From assembly GCF_029227915.1 (NCBI RefSeq), contig NC_079888.1:5033001-5097000 (forward strand): a stretch of 64,000 nt of DNA. The letters run 5' to 3'. Under the pieces are notes generated by a model. It had not been told where the DNA came from. It saw only the letters and a list, made by a program, of their open reading frames with translations, and searched no databases. This DNA is from Hydractinia symbiolongicarpus (taxonomy: Eukaryota; Cnidaria; Hydrozoa; Anthoathecata; Hydractiniidae). This document shows positions 24,481-37,300 of the stretch, piece after piece; positions within the stretch are counted from its first letter, which is position 1; every line of letters starts with the position of its first letter. The translations under genes were made by a program, and so were the position numbers.

Positions 24481-24564
24481 TAGGTAGAATCTCTTCCATA
24501 ATGCGAAGCCATAGCTTTGGCGTGCGAGCTTTCTCCGATAAAAGTAAAAGTGTGTGTCAAAAAC

Positions 24565-26121
24565 TAATCTTGTTGGAGGTACATCTTTGATGTCCTAGTA
24601 ATTCAGTTACGTAATCATTAAGCCACATTTTCCAAAAATGATCCAGATTCGACTTCATTTTTTAGAATTTTCAAATAAGTCACTATCCAATGATAACTTG
24701 CATTGATCTCCTAATTCTAGCTCCAGTCTCCGTCCAAACAACAAGTGATTTGGTGTCAACGGTATTTGTCCAGGCTCTTTATATAAAAAGGTTAATGGTC
24801 TGTTGTTAATGATCATTTGGATTTCTGACAACACAGTTTGTACCTCTTCGTATGCGAAATAGGATCTGAATAACATTTTTTTAAGCAGCGTTTAGTGGAA
24901 CGTACAAGGCGTTCGTATATTCCACCCCCGAAGGTGCTGCTGCGGTCCAGCGTAATCTAAGCCAGTAAATGTGAATGAAAAGTCTTCCTTTAAACGATAA
25001 GACGGCAAGTCTGTGGATGGAGGATAATGAAATGGCTTTCCTTCGAATTTTTTGCAAAGTATGCATTTGTGAACATAATTTCTTGCTTGTGGTATCCAGA
25101 ATCTTGTTCTTAATTCATTCAATGTTTTTCGCATTTTATTGTGTAATACTTTATGATGACAGTGTTTAATGATTAATGCTGAAAATTTCTCATCTCTTGA
25201 TAAAAGCATAGGATGTTTTGTATTGTATGATAATGGGGCATTTTTAAGTCTACCCATGCACCAGATGAAAACAAATGATTAGCTCCTAAACTATCAACAT
25301 CAACTAAACGGCTTCCCGTGGTCAAAAATTCAGCACCTGTGAACCAGATTCCCGACTTAGACGACTTGGACATGATACAACCTCTAGATAAGACATCAGC
25401 GGGATTTTTAAACGTATCAATATGGAACCATTTGTCGACGGTGGTAAAGGATTTGAACTGCTGGACACGACGGTGCAAGTATGATGTCAAACGCTTGTTA
25501 CTTTTTATCCATGACAACGTGATTGTGGAGTCGCTCCATAAATAAAACGAACATATACACAACATCCAAACCCCTTTAGACCGGCGTCACAAAAACCGTT
25601 TTATCCATACCACCGTGGAACAACAATCTCACTACAACTCTCAATGTCGTCAATGACTAACCTTCGTTCATCCATACAATTACAATCAATCAACTCATCC
25701 CACTTCACTCCAGCTATACAAACGTTCTGAAATAAAACCTTCAACCTCATAACAAATGGCTTAATTAAACCTACGGGTCATATATCGATGCGATGAAATT
25801 GAGCACCTCTCTTTTGGTTGGTGTCGACTTCGTTAAATGCAATAAATCTTTAAGGATAAATATTATATTGTCCTTCTTTTTTGTTTGCTCGTATTGGACG
25901 GAAACACATTCGATAATATCCTCTAATTCACGGGAATTAGACTGAAACTTTCGTAAATGAAAGGATGCTTCTGATAATCTTGTTCGACATTTATTAAAAA
26001 ATTCAAACGCTTCGTTGACATTATTATCTCCTGAATCAAGATCGTCGACGTGCAAAGAATTTAGGATTTTCGCGACAAACTCAGGATCGGTATGGTTGTA
26101 TGTGTGAATGTGTAAAACCAC
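24565..26121 (-). mobile_element. BEL/Pao LTR retrotransposon fragment, internally deleted
   Basis: In order on the minus strand are: the end of the reverse transcriptase with YVDDL-type context (LHVDDLDSGD) and the LRKFQSNS block (26121-25771); an RNase H region (WSDSTITLSWI, PADVLSRG; 25565-25270); an integrase zinc-binding segment (RTRFWIPQARNYV, C-x2-C; 25257-24892) ending FTGLDYAGP; and the post-integrase DUF5641-like segment (INNRPL, LTPNHLLFGRR, HFWKMWL; 24876-24565). The integrase core between LDYAGP and INNRPL is almost entirely missing, and frames change at least three times. No LTR was found. Gag and protease lie beyond the truncated right end. It abuts the Ginger1-like element at about 24560. 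Confidence 0.8.
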
Positions 26122-27061
26122 GGGGGGAGGGCCGAATTTTGCGGGGGGACCGTATTTTTTAATACAATGTTTCGTTAAAGCTACTAAAAGGAACGAAAAG
26201 TATGCGCAAAAGAGGGGAATGGGGTAGACTAAAAAGCAGTGAATGACTCAACACGAAACAAGAAGCCCTGCGGCATTAAGATTTCCGTCATTAGCCTGAA
26301 AGATTTTGAAATTTAAAATAGACTTTGAAAACGGAGAATTATGGGGTAAACAAATCACGAGTATCACGATTCTCAACTATTTTTGTAACTAACCTGCAAA
26401 TGTTAAAATACAACTCAATAAATAAAAAATAAAAATTTTACATAACTATATGAAGTTTTCTAAAATAACAGTTAAAACTTTAACTGGATATTTTTAAACG
26501 TGATCAGGAAAATTCTGGAAATTCCAGAATACAAAAATCTTGCTATGTAAAAACTTGACGATTCGAATATAATAACTTCTAAACGAGCTCAATTTGAATG
26601 ATGAAGTAGTTCATTATTTATTAATTGAGCAATAAATACATACATATTAGCATTTCAGTATTTAAGGCCTTCAAAATTTACTCTCTTGTTGAAAATTTTT
26701 TGAAAATGCTGGTGGTGCATGGTTTGATAACAGCTGATCTGAAAAAGAAAGTACGTTTTAAAAAATAAGAAACATGAATACAATTTTACCATAAACTGCA
26801 TTAAAACCAGATAAATATTGTCTCTTTTTTAACTTCTCTTTCCCTCTTTGATTTAAAAAGGGAATTTAATACAAAGATACAAATCCATGCGATGTGATGC
26901 ACAGGTATATTTCGTGAGATTTTTAAAAATCAAGTCATTTCTAAGAAATCTTAGAAAAATATTTTGTGATACTTTGGGTTGATCTCAAGAAAGATTTTCA
27001 AGCAAATTAGGCACAAGGAGAACTGATAATTAGCCAGTAACAGAATAGTTAGCCGTTTTTA

Positions 27062-27240
27062 ATGGCACCATAGCTTGGTGGTTATAACTCTGGCACTTTG
27101 TGCGGGAGAACAGGGTTCGATTCCCCTTGGCGGCAAATCAATATTGGTGAGTGAATGCTACCATAGCCCTGGACTAGGACTCCCTGTCTAAGCTATGACC
27201 TTTCCTGGAAATAATAGACAGGATTTGTAAGGCTAACCAT
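27062..27240 (+). repeat. tRNA-derived SINE, head and body
   Basis: The tRNA-like head has an A-box region (TAGCTTGGTGGTTATA) and an exact B box GGTTCGATTCC. A body with ACTAGGACTCCCTGTCTAAGC and CCTGGAAATAATAGACAGG follows. The body matches, in reverse, the 39.3-kb copy. It is flanked by AT-rich DNA. The head lacks the pairing of a functional tRNA. Confidence 0.75.
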
Positions 27241-29794
27241 ATAAAATATACAGACATTCTACTTATCTGTGCAGAAAAATTATATTTACGGTGCGTATAG
27301 TATAATTAGCTGCTTATACAGCTACTTATACAATATAATATCTTTTTACTTAAATTTTCAATTTTCTCCGTTATCGATCTCCCCATAGCCATCTATATTT
27401 ATATAGATCAACATAAAGTTGTGCTTCAATTAAAACCAAGAAAAAGAACAAGAAACGATTTTACAAAAAAGTTTAAAAAATTTTACTGTAGCTAGCAGTA
27501 CATATGTCGTCTATATTATTAAACAACAAAACTATTCTGATTTCAAGGAAAAACATGGAAAAGACGCAGTTAGCTGTAAAGAACACAAAGAAGCTTTTAA
27601 CAGCTAATTATACTAGACGTAGCATCTAATTACCCTGCATCGGCTAACTATATATTGTTACAGGTTAATTATTAGTTCACCGGCTGCTCAGTGCAAGCAA
27701 CAATAAACTTTTGTCACGTTTCGACAACTTTTCTGCAAAAAATATTAAAAAAATCCTATGAGAATATATATCTTTTTATCTGATAGAAGTAGCCCAACGA
27801 AGTATTTTTTGGAAGTTATTTTTAGCCCCCCTTTTTTCCCATAAGAACAGGAGTTGAGTGTCCAGTCATGGAAGAACTACGCAAGACGGGATAAAGGTTT
27901 TTTGTTGCTTGCTCTTTAAGAAAAAAAGGCACTCTAATCAAAGCACTATTTTGTGTAGCTAGCTCCATAGCTAGCTAGCAAGTAATTAATTTCATGACTA
28001 TTAAAAGGGGCATGTCAGCACCAATCAAAAGGAGATCCAAGTAAGCACCAAAAATTGAGATAGCTAGCTAGCCAGCACACCTTTCTCACTTAGCTATATA
28101 TAAAATAATTCTTACCTGATAAAATACACGAATTTGCAAAATAGTGCTTAGCTCCCCATCAATAAAGCTACTACGACCCAACCAGAGGGGCGACCAACAA
28201 AATGTAAGCACTTTTAGTCATGGTTGCACACGGAATGTTCTGGCCACACGAAGAGTACACAATCTCTGTTCAGATTGGTCATTAAAATGACAGAGATTAG
28301 AATAAAGCATCTTCATTGGCTTTCGAGAAAATGGAATTTTCCGAGGTTTTAGCCTGAACACAAACTTAGCAGCGTCCGGGCTCTGTGCTGTCTCTATGTA
28401 TCTATATGTATCTCTATCTTCCATCCGGCGATTTTAAAGATTCCGCCCCGTGTAGTGGCGACGGAAATCAATAATATTAATAATAATCAATAAAAAGTTA
28501 CATAAAACTCGGCCATTTTACTGCTGCATCGAAAATATTTCAAAGTTTGAGGTAACAAAGACAAAAAACTTTAAAAATATATTGCAAAATCTGAATTAAA
28601 AAATCGAGATATTCATGAATTTACTTTGCTTTTTATTTTGATCACCTCTGACACGTGCTGCAAAGTTTCTCGCGCGCCAAAGATGCATTACTTCATATAC
28701 GGCATCACTTAGCCTCCGGCGTCGAAAAAATATTTAGTCAACCTATTTTCATTGGCCCTGAGGTGTCATATTCACCACATTGCGCATTCCTCGTGAAACA
28801 CTGCGCAGTTCTCGTAACATTTCCTTATATCACATTCCAGTGCTCGCGAAAATTCTGGTCTACTGCTGAGCTGCTTGGCCCCGAATTATGGCAACATACA
28901 TTATTACCCCTCGAAGAGCCCCCGTTGCTTGAAAAAGAGGGAACGCAGTTGTTGTGTTACGTTTTATGTGACTTTTTATTTATTTCTAAAAACTTTGGCA
29001 AAATATTCTAAAGTATGAGACATTTTAATTTAAGTCACCCACTTTTATTCTTATTCACGCATTCGTTAGAATGTTTGTTTGGTTCCGTATGCGATCATTT
29101 TCTTGTTAGTGGTCGAAAACTTGAAAACGCGCGCTTTTTAATTTATGGGTACCGTAATGCGAAGAAATGCGGACGCTTATTATATCCAATCGGAAAGCGC
29201 ATTCCGTCCATGTTTGAGGTCCCATCATGCAGTTTCTTCAAACTTGCCTTCAATGTTTCATACCAGTCAGTACGTGCGAGATGTAAAGAGGAAGTTTTTC
29301 ACTTTTCTTCTTTTGCTTTATTATTCAGTTGTTTTTATAACATAGCTAGCTATATAAGTGTCTAGTGCTCGTTTATACTTCAGCTAGTCATTATATACTA
29401 GCCCTACCAGCATTGTCAAGCCTTGTTAAGCCTTGTATCTGGATCTTTTTGTAACTTCGATTGTCTTAGTTATTATATTTGGTTTATTGGTACACATATT
29501 GGTTATATATAGTATCTTATCTCTAAATTTTTTTTGTTTTTTCCGGATATGTAGAAAGGTTCTTAAGGTCAAACTGCTCAATCAATTTATATGCGCGCGC
29601 TTATTTTTAAGCCCAATTCTTCAGAGTAAATATGAGCTAGCCTATTTCCTTTAATATCGCCATGAACTTTTGTTTGCGACTTCTCTGTTTACATATTTCG
29701 ATGTTCTAATTTTCTGTCGCAATTTTGCAATCGAAAAAGTAGGATTTGTTTCTACTTTCTTTTCGAGACAGTGCGCGCGATGAATGATGCAATA

Positions 29795-29945
29795 ATATTA
29801 CAGTGGAATCTCTCTTTCTCGAACTCGCAAGGGACCAAAAAAATTGTTGGAGATAGAGAAAGTTCGAGATAAAGAAACGAAAATACCTTAGGCGGATCAC
29901 AAAGGGATCGAGACTTTAGTTCGAGATAGAGGGTAGTTCGGCTTT
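29795..29945. other. Mariner/pogo-like transposon end
   Basis: The stretch CAGTGGAATCTCTCTTTCTCGA followed by AACTCGCAAGGGACCAAA looks like the terminal repeat typical of pogo/Tigger-type elements. It recurs in rearranged form (GTTCGAGATAAAG, GTTCGAGATAGAGG) over the next 100 bases. No partner end or transposase was found nearby, so it may be a solo end or a small non-autonomous copy. Confidence 0.4.
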
Positions 29946-30099
29946 TCCGAGGTTTTCAAAATTCTTTTTAACCACGTTTCTAAAACTCTTTGGCCTTTTT
30001 GACCCTATTTGATCCTTTGCAGTTTATTCCGCCCACAAACCCTAGAGAAGACCCACGCTACGGTTTTAAAAGTCGATGGACCAACATCAAAAGTTCATA

Positions 30100-30860
30100 C
30101 AAATAGTTGTAAAAACTTGTTACCTAATAACAGGAAATTAACGAATCATGAAATTGACAAATCAGAAGATTTGCGTACATGATATTAACGCGGATCGTCT
30201 CTGATTTGTTTTTCGAAAGCAGAAAATTAACGCGGTTTTCCAAAAAGAATACATTACGAGTGTATGAAGTTAAGGCGGATTAGGGAAGTGTAGCGAAAAA
30301 AAAAAAATTTAAATCTTAATGATTTGAAAGAAAAAGGGTTAAATTCAACTACGGCACCACATTTTCTTCTTAAAATTCTTAGATTCCCCTATTCCGTACT
30401 AAGGAAGTTTCACTTTTTTTCCAATTTAGGCACAAAGTCAATGTTCATAAAATTAACACAGTCACGAAATTAATGTATCACTTAATTAACACGTGTGTTA
30501 ATTTTTTGCGCCAGAAAATTAATGCGGTTGAGCGGAAAAAGCGTTAATTTCGTGATTTAGTATAAAAAAGCGATTTATAGAAATCAAACTTTTCGAAGAA
30601 CTGATGTTTGCGTTTTTGTCCAAAAACCGCGAAATTGTGAAACTTTGTTTGGCGACAGTTTCCACCTTTAACGTCATAAACTTCAAACCGTTCCAAAATG
30701 ATGAAATTATCGTCACTAGCTTTGTTATGGTAACTTTACATTCTAATTTAAAACAAAACAACCAACACCTATCGCGAAAGTTAGTTTCCGCCAAAAATTG
30801 TTAAAACGATCGTGCGTAAAGTCACGCAAAAAAAATGTTGAAAGGGGACTTTCGCGAAGT
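30100..30860. repeat. Cluster of AAATTAACGCGG-type repeats
   Basis: Related phrases (GAAATTAACGAATC, GATATTAACGCGG, GAAAATTAACGCGG, CGAAATTAATG, GAAAATTAATGCGG, GCGTTAATTTCGTG) occur in both orientations. Farther right come TCGCGAAAGTTAGTTTCCGCC and CTTTCGCGAAGTT, which echo the DDE_1 transposon ends at 19.2 and 20.8 kb. It is probably a short non-autonomous element or nested pieces. Boundaries are unclear. Confidence 0.4.
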
Positions 30861-31257
30861 TATTTTTATTTCTCTTCGTGTTTTTTTTTTTAATCCCAAT
30901 GTTTCTACAAAAAAATTTCCTCTCTTAAAGTATGCATTTATGTTTACGACTCGCAAGGCAGAAGAAACGCGGTAATTCAAAATTCCATGATGACAAATAA
31001 AAACGCTTCTATACTAAATTTCATTCTCGCTTCGCATAAAAATATGAAATAAAAATTATATAAAAATAACATTTAAAAGAATCAAATTAAAAAGTAAATA
31101 TACATTTAACCAAAAAAAAGAAACTTTCTTTTGAAAAAAAAAGAAACTATCAGAAGTAGGAAAATCTACTTCAAGCTCAATCTGATGTTTTAGTTTGTCG
31201 TCTTAGCTATCAAGTTATCGAGATACCATGAGGGGCTAATCACATCGAATTTCGAGT

Positions 31258-31263
31258 TTTATT
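31258..31263 (-). promoter_or_regulatory. Putative poly(A) signal for rabenosyn-5
   Basis: TTTATT on the plus strand reads AATAAA on the minus strand, about 100 bases downstream of the stop codon at 31362-31364. Position and sequence are as expected for a 3' end signal, but the hexamer is common here. Confidence 0.4.
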
Positions 31264-31361
31264 TCAATTTCTCAAAAATCATATACCAAAAACAAACAAA
31301 CAAACAAACAAACAAACAAACAAGCAATTATTTAAACATTAAAAATATAAGTTACGTTATT

Positions 31362-34300
31362 TTACAACCTTTGTTGTTGCAGATATATTAATTCTAACTC
31401 TTTTAAATTTTGTTCAAACATTTTAACTTCATCCCATCTTTTGTCTTCTCTTGCTTGCGCTATATAACCTTTAATATTTTCAATTTGTTGAATAATAGGG
31501 TCGGAAGATTCCGCAGTAGCCACCTGTACCGGACCCCAACTCGAGTCTTTCTTTTTAGATATAGATACCGCCTGAAATACCGGCCGTGCGTCTTTTTTCC
31601 AAGCTTTAAATTTAGACGTACCAGTTCGAAAAAATCCATTCTGGTTATTGTCAAAAGTTGATGCATCCGGAACATCCAGATCTTTTAGTTCAACCGGACT
31701 TTTTCTCTGCAACACCGGTGTTGTTTTTGTGGGAAGCGAAGCAGTCTTTTCAGCCTTAAGTCGATCTCGTTGCAGCTTATTCTTTCTTAATAGTTCAGCA
31801 TATTGTTCTTTGCTGGGTAGAGCAGGTAGTGTAAACATATTATCTGCCAAATAATTCGATGCATAAGAACGAATTGAACGTTGAAGTTTTAAGATTTGAG
31901 GATGAGGTTGTTTTTCTTTCTCAAGACCAAGATGTTGAATCCGCTTACTACGAAGAAAATATATAATGCTAAACGGAATAATTATCGGGAAAATAGCTAG
32001 GAAACATAACAAAGGCAGACATAATTTTCCGTTATGGGAAACCCTAGATCAGTGATATAACAGACAGTTTACTAGAAGTAGTAGTAGCATGGTTTATACT
32101 CAATTTTTCAAGTGAATTAAAAATCAAAAATATGCAATCACAAAGAGCATCATTTTAGCAAAAACGTTCCAATCAAAAAGACAAATAGTTGAAATTTGTA
32201 TTGATTTTTTCAAAAATCAAAAAGCAATTTCAAAATCAGTTGAAAAGAATGTAAATGAGTCCTAATTGCATAATTTCGAGCCAGAACTACACTCCGCAAA
32301 ATTAAACTCGCGATTTAATGATTAGCAACTAACGGTGACTGTTGCTCAAATATTTTGGTAATGAAAATAGACCTTTAAAGATTATGAATGAAGACTCCAT
32401 CAAAATGCAACCATTTCACTATGGGGTCAAAACTCATCACTTGTTAAAACAAGTTGCTTTCCCATGAAAGACATTGTGGCTTGTCCTAGTAATTCGCATA
32501 GTTATTAATTAGTTTTAGTGTTGGTATGTTTAGCGAGTTTTACCAAGCGTAAGTATTTTTATTTCCATTTGGTTAATACCAACATCTCAAACCAATAGGA
32601 TCACAACAGATTCTTTTCGTAATTAGAAAAGTATACTTGTTTTAAAACTTCAGAAACTTTCACAGAAAAAATGATTTCGGACAAAAAGAATATAGCGATT
32701 AATCAAGAAAACGCAGAACACGCAAATATTCTTGTTTTTGTCACCAATTCAATGTCAAAAATATAACCATAAGATTTACCCTTTTTTCTTAACGAGAAAT
32801 TACAGACATAGTTTCAACACTGACCTTAAAGCTTCGACACTCTCATAAGCTTTCAGTAATCTTATCCTCGTCTCCATGGCAACTTCAATGCCGTATTCCG
32901 TTTCACCAGCACTAGAAATGAAAATTATTATTGTGTAAGGGAACGTCTTTTAATCTATACTCTTTTGATAAATTCAGTTTTTACATCTATAAACATGTGC
33001 TCAATCAGGGCTGGCTGATTTGTCAATAATAATTAAATAACAAGTGGCCAACTTGGTATGCACACTATGAACAATAAGAGCACACTTTTGTAAATATTGA
33101 GTTAGAGAAGATTACGCTCTGAATATAAAAATTGCTGGCTGATTTGTCAATAATAAATACAATTGAGACTCTCTCTTCTGCACGGATCAGATAAAAAAAC
33201 ACGCATACTTGACAGAGTCGGCCATCTTTAGAAATCGTGGTTGTATTCCGTCTGCTTCCTTCATTGAAGTATGCATTCTCTAAACATTAACTATAAAATT
33301 TGTTTCTGTATGTCACTTCTTGCTCTCAATGAATACATAAGATTAGGTGTTCATAAAAGTTTGGATTCTCTAAAAGTTAACTACAAATTTTGTTTCAGTA
33401 TGCTACTTCTTGCTCTCGATAAGTATATTAGACTAGCTGTTCATAGTATTAAAGTTCCCTTTGTTTATACGTAACAACATCAAATGTGTCAGTATTTTAA
33501 TGTTTTCAAATAGAATTTTTGTCCAGTCTATTCTTCCAGGAAGAGGTATTTTTTAAAGCTTGTAGAAATTCTGAGATATCATTGCATATATCAAGGGAAA
33601 AAATCAAAAAACAAATTTCAGCTGACATTGTGCCGTGCCATTATAATTATGAAAATATCTAAAATAATAAGTTTGACCTGATTAACCCTGGTTATTTAGA
33701 ACAGTAACAACTGCTACGAAAGATCTCACACCTATTACTCTTAATTAAAAATCAAACATTTCTTATTACAAAAATATTACCTAAAAAACTATAATGGGCA
33801 AAAACTACGATCTATCACATACATATTTTTGATTTACAGAAATCTCTGATAATAATGCAAAATTAAAATGGTGCAGCATTTCTAGGCTCTCCACATAAAT
33901 ATAACTCATGATGGAGTGGACACTCGTTTTCTGCAAATGTGCTAACACTGACTTCAAAGCTATGGAAATTTACCTTATAAGTATGAGATAAAAATATTAT
34001 TGACAAAACATTTACTATTGGTCAAAATGTAACCTATTTCATTACCTATGCTAATTTTATGTTTTAGTTACTCAATCCTACAGAATATTAGAAAAAGAAA
34101 TATAAACAATAAAAGAGGAAAAAACAAGAATTAAAAGCATACGTCATATAATTGTAACAATATACTGTTTGCAGATTTATCTTGATGTAGTTTATTTTGC
34201 CTAAAGAGAAAAGTAAGCTTTAGACATTATTTAGAAAAAGTACTGCGTTTCATCTATAACGTCATAGCTGAATTTTTTTTGCAATATTTATTGGATTAGG

Positions 34301-37300
34301 ATAAAATTAACCATTGGTCCAGTTTTATGTTAACTCTCAGTCGTTCTTGAAAAAACAGGTGAGGGTCATAATTCCCCTCTGGGTTTTTACCAAGCCAAAA
34401 CAGTCACGGCTTAATAGGGTAAATGGAATAAATTTTCACGAGAATTAAATTTTAGAAATTTCACGATGTTTTTTTCGCTTTTCATGCAATGATTTAATTG
34501 TCACTGAGGTATAATATGCTAAGGTATAATACGCTAAGTTTGCATAAATTCAACAACTTTTGATGCTGCCCAGACTTTGTTTATAGCTTATATATCTTAG
34601 GACCAGGAATAATGTTTTCCTTTGTTGACATTTTGCCAGCTGTAGAAGTGAAAATTCATTAGTCAGTGACTTCCTACCCAGATCTGGGACAGAATGACGT
34701 TTCCTCTACGAAATCTGATTAGGACAAAATCAGACTCATTAGACTATGATGTTGACAAAGGACGAGATGTTTTCAATTATTTGATGAATAGCCGTAAACT
34801 TGGGCTACCCACTTTTTTATAAAAATATACTTCATAAGAATATTAGGCTGGGTTGTTTAGGTTAATAACAATAGGCTATTGTTTAGAACAACAGAGAAAT
34901 AAGAATAATGACCGACCTGGTCAGAAATTTGGTATTCTTAAAAAAACGTGTGTAGAATAAAAACATTAAATGCGTAAATTATGTAACACCATTAACTATT
35001 CATGAAAAAAAATTCTTGCAAAATTTATTGACACTATCAATTCGCAAAATTAAATTCTTACGAAAAAATATTCCATTATGTGGCTAATAATTTGTTTAAT
35101 CATAACAGAATAGCCATCTTTAAACTTCATGGAAACCCGTATACGCCTGTCTGTCATGCAAAATGGTACTGCAAGTAGCGAGACGCACGTAATGTGGTAT
35201 AAAAAGAAGGACGGACGAACCTGTGGATTTTTCCACTGGCCACCGACTAGTATTTTTAAATTAGCAAACACTACTCAAGGCACACTAAATAAATCATACA
35301 ACACACCTAATGAGTAACAAGTGACATGGGTCACAAGCTTTTATACTATTATCAGAGTCACCATCAGAGTTTTTATTTATTTTCACCAATGAATGAGCAG
35401 AGGTAGAATCTAATTTTAGAACATCACCTAAAACAACAAGAAGAGGCAAACACTTATTTATCAAATATTGCAAAATTTTTTTACTACATGAAATTAAATG
35501 AAATACACTTTAACATTAACTATAAACTATAAAATTAACTATAAATTTTTTTTTGATTTTTTTAGAAAATATTTTTGTAGGAAGAAATGTTTAATTTTTT
35601 ATTACGAGAAATAGGTATGGGATCTTTCGTAGCACTGGTTACTGTTATAAAAAACAGGGTTAAGCAGGTCAAAATAGGAAAAATCAAGCCTTGAAAGTGA
35701 TGTAGACAAACCCCTAAAAAATCTTTTTCATATTGGAGGCAAAGCATAAGTTTATAGGTTTATTTGCACAGGAATGAAAACTTTGTATCACCATTACGAA
35801 AAATCTTTGATGTTTTTAGTGTGTCTGGCATAATAAAAAAAGTATAAATTCAAAACATTAAAATACCTACATGCAAGTGACATGTCTAAATTGCCAACAC
35901 ATTTCTCACAAATGACTTTTCCACACAATCTACAGTGATGACGTCGATATGTCATGCTAAACTTCTTTGAACAATTTGGACAGTGCTTCACTTCACTGTC
36001 ATTTTGCCAAGGTACAACAGTTTTTTCCATATCTGATATAAGACAAAAAAAATATTGTTACAAGACACAAGTCGTTTTGTTTCCTATCCACTGCAAGGTG
36101 AAAAACATTGGCAAAAACAAAGTCAGGACAACTTTAACTCTACAGTCAGACATAAGGAGGTAAAGAATGTTTTTGGCACAAAATTTCACACAAGTTCTAT
36201 CTGTGTATACCGAATATGTAAAACTTATTCTTTGTAAAAAAATTAAAGACATGTACAGATATATTAGTTAAAAATTTTAAGCTTGTATAAAAATAAAATA
36301 GTTATTAACTAATAATAAAAATATAAAATGTTTTACTTCTTCTTGTCTTAATAATTCCAGGTAATGATGAGTCAGATGCATACACACCACTCTTTATCAG
36401 CTTAAAAAAGATGAGAAGGCAGTTTAACAGAAGAAACAATGTCACATCGTTTCAAATATCAATTAACAGCTGTTTTCATTCTTATGCTAGTTTGCATCAA
36501 ACTGGTTTTCAGTATGGGTGCATTCATGCATATTGTAATAGGAATCTGACCATGGTTTGAAATGAAATTTAAAGCTGTAGTGAAGTTTGTAATGTTTGTA
36601 TTAGAATCTCAAACTGGTTTGTAATCACCACGGGGCTTTATGTAAAGGCTGCTTTAGACAAGTATAAAGTAGAAAAAAAACATTATGGTGCTTCATTTTT
36701 AGTTTTATAAGATATCGTGTGTTCCACAAATATAACTTTGCAAGTTTGGATGTAAGTAAAATGGTAACATTTATAAACATATTGTAGTGAAACACACATT
36801 TAAGGATTTGTTGCTGCATTAGCAAAGGGTATGGTTTGACTTGTACAGCATACAAAAAATCACCTACTTTTTCAAGTCGTATTAATAATTTATTTGTTTC
36901 TACCACACATCTTTCTATTGTTTCTTTCCTTTGCTGTCGGAACATTTTCGCATGAGAGTGTGTTGCACCTAGAACAGTTTAACAAACATACCAGTTTATT
37001 CCTTATTGCACTATAAATTGTTATCACAACAGAGATATCAGGATAACTTTATCATACACGCAAACAAAAAAATAGAGTAGAAGCAATTAATCTAATTAAA
37101 TTTGATATAGAAAAGTCCATTGACATATAAAGCCAAATCCCATTTCTATTTACTACCTAAAGTTTGTGTTTCCCACAGTGCAAGATCGATACCCCCACTT
37201 CCAGGAGTTCCATGTGAAACAACGCCTGGTGTAGTGTCAAGTCCATCTATTGCATCTTTATGTAAGCAATCGTCCTGCTTCAAAAGTTTTCTTTTTGCTT

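Larger units (their letters stand above)
22756..24560 (-). mobile_element. Ginger1-like DNA transposon (integrase + GPY/F + Ulp1 peptidase), broken
   Basis: In coding order on the minus strand are: an H2C2 zinc-binding segment (about 24560-24440), a DDE integrase core (about 24330-23950), a GPY/F module (FKWLGPYEL, about 23740) and, after a gap, a Ulp1/C48 cysteine peptidase (23340-22756). An integrase related to Gypsy, followed by GPY/F and a C48 peptidase, is the established layout of Ginger1 cut-and-paste transposons. Several stops and frameshifts interrupt it. Terminal repeats were not identified. A Gypsy retrotransposon fragment is the alternative, but no reverse transcriptase is attached. 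Confidence 0.7.
26122..31361. other. 5.2-kb gene-poor spacer
   Basis: No convincing gene. It contains a SINE (27062-27240), short repeats of the tetranucleotide GCTAGCTA near 27960-28080 and a locally less AT-rich patch (28640-29300) with open frames that show no domain. It also holds a transposon-end-like stretch (29795-29945), repeats of AAATTAACGCGG (30100-30560) and a CAAA run at 31288-31322. TTTATT at 31258-31263 is AATAAA on the minus strand, a likely poly(A) signal for the gene to the right. Confidence 0.5.

Noticed and set aside
27064-27134. Possible tRNA gene
   Set aside because: It has A- and B-box-like sequence but poor arm pairing and a SINE body attached.
28655-29365. Overlapping plus-strand open frames of 118 and 116 codons
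   Set aside because: No domain, no splice or start context; the area is just less AT-rich than its surroundings.
31948-32012. Upstream Met as start of the 216-aa frame
   Set aside because: The rabenosyn exon begins at 31947 after an AG acceptor with the correct phase; upstream residues are intron.
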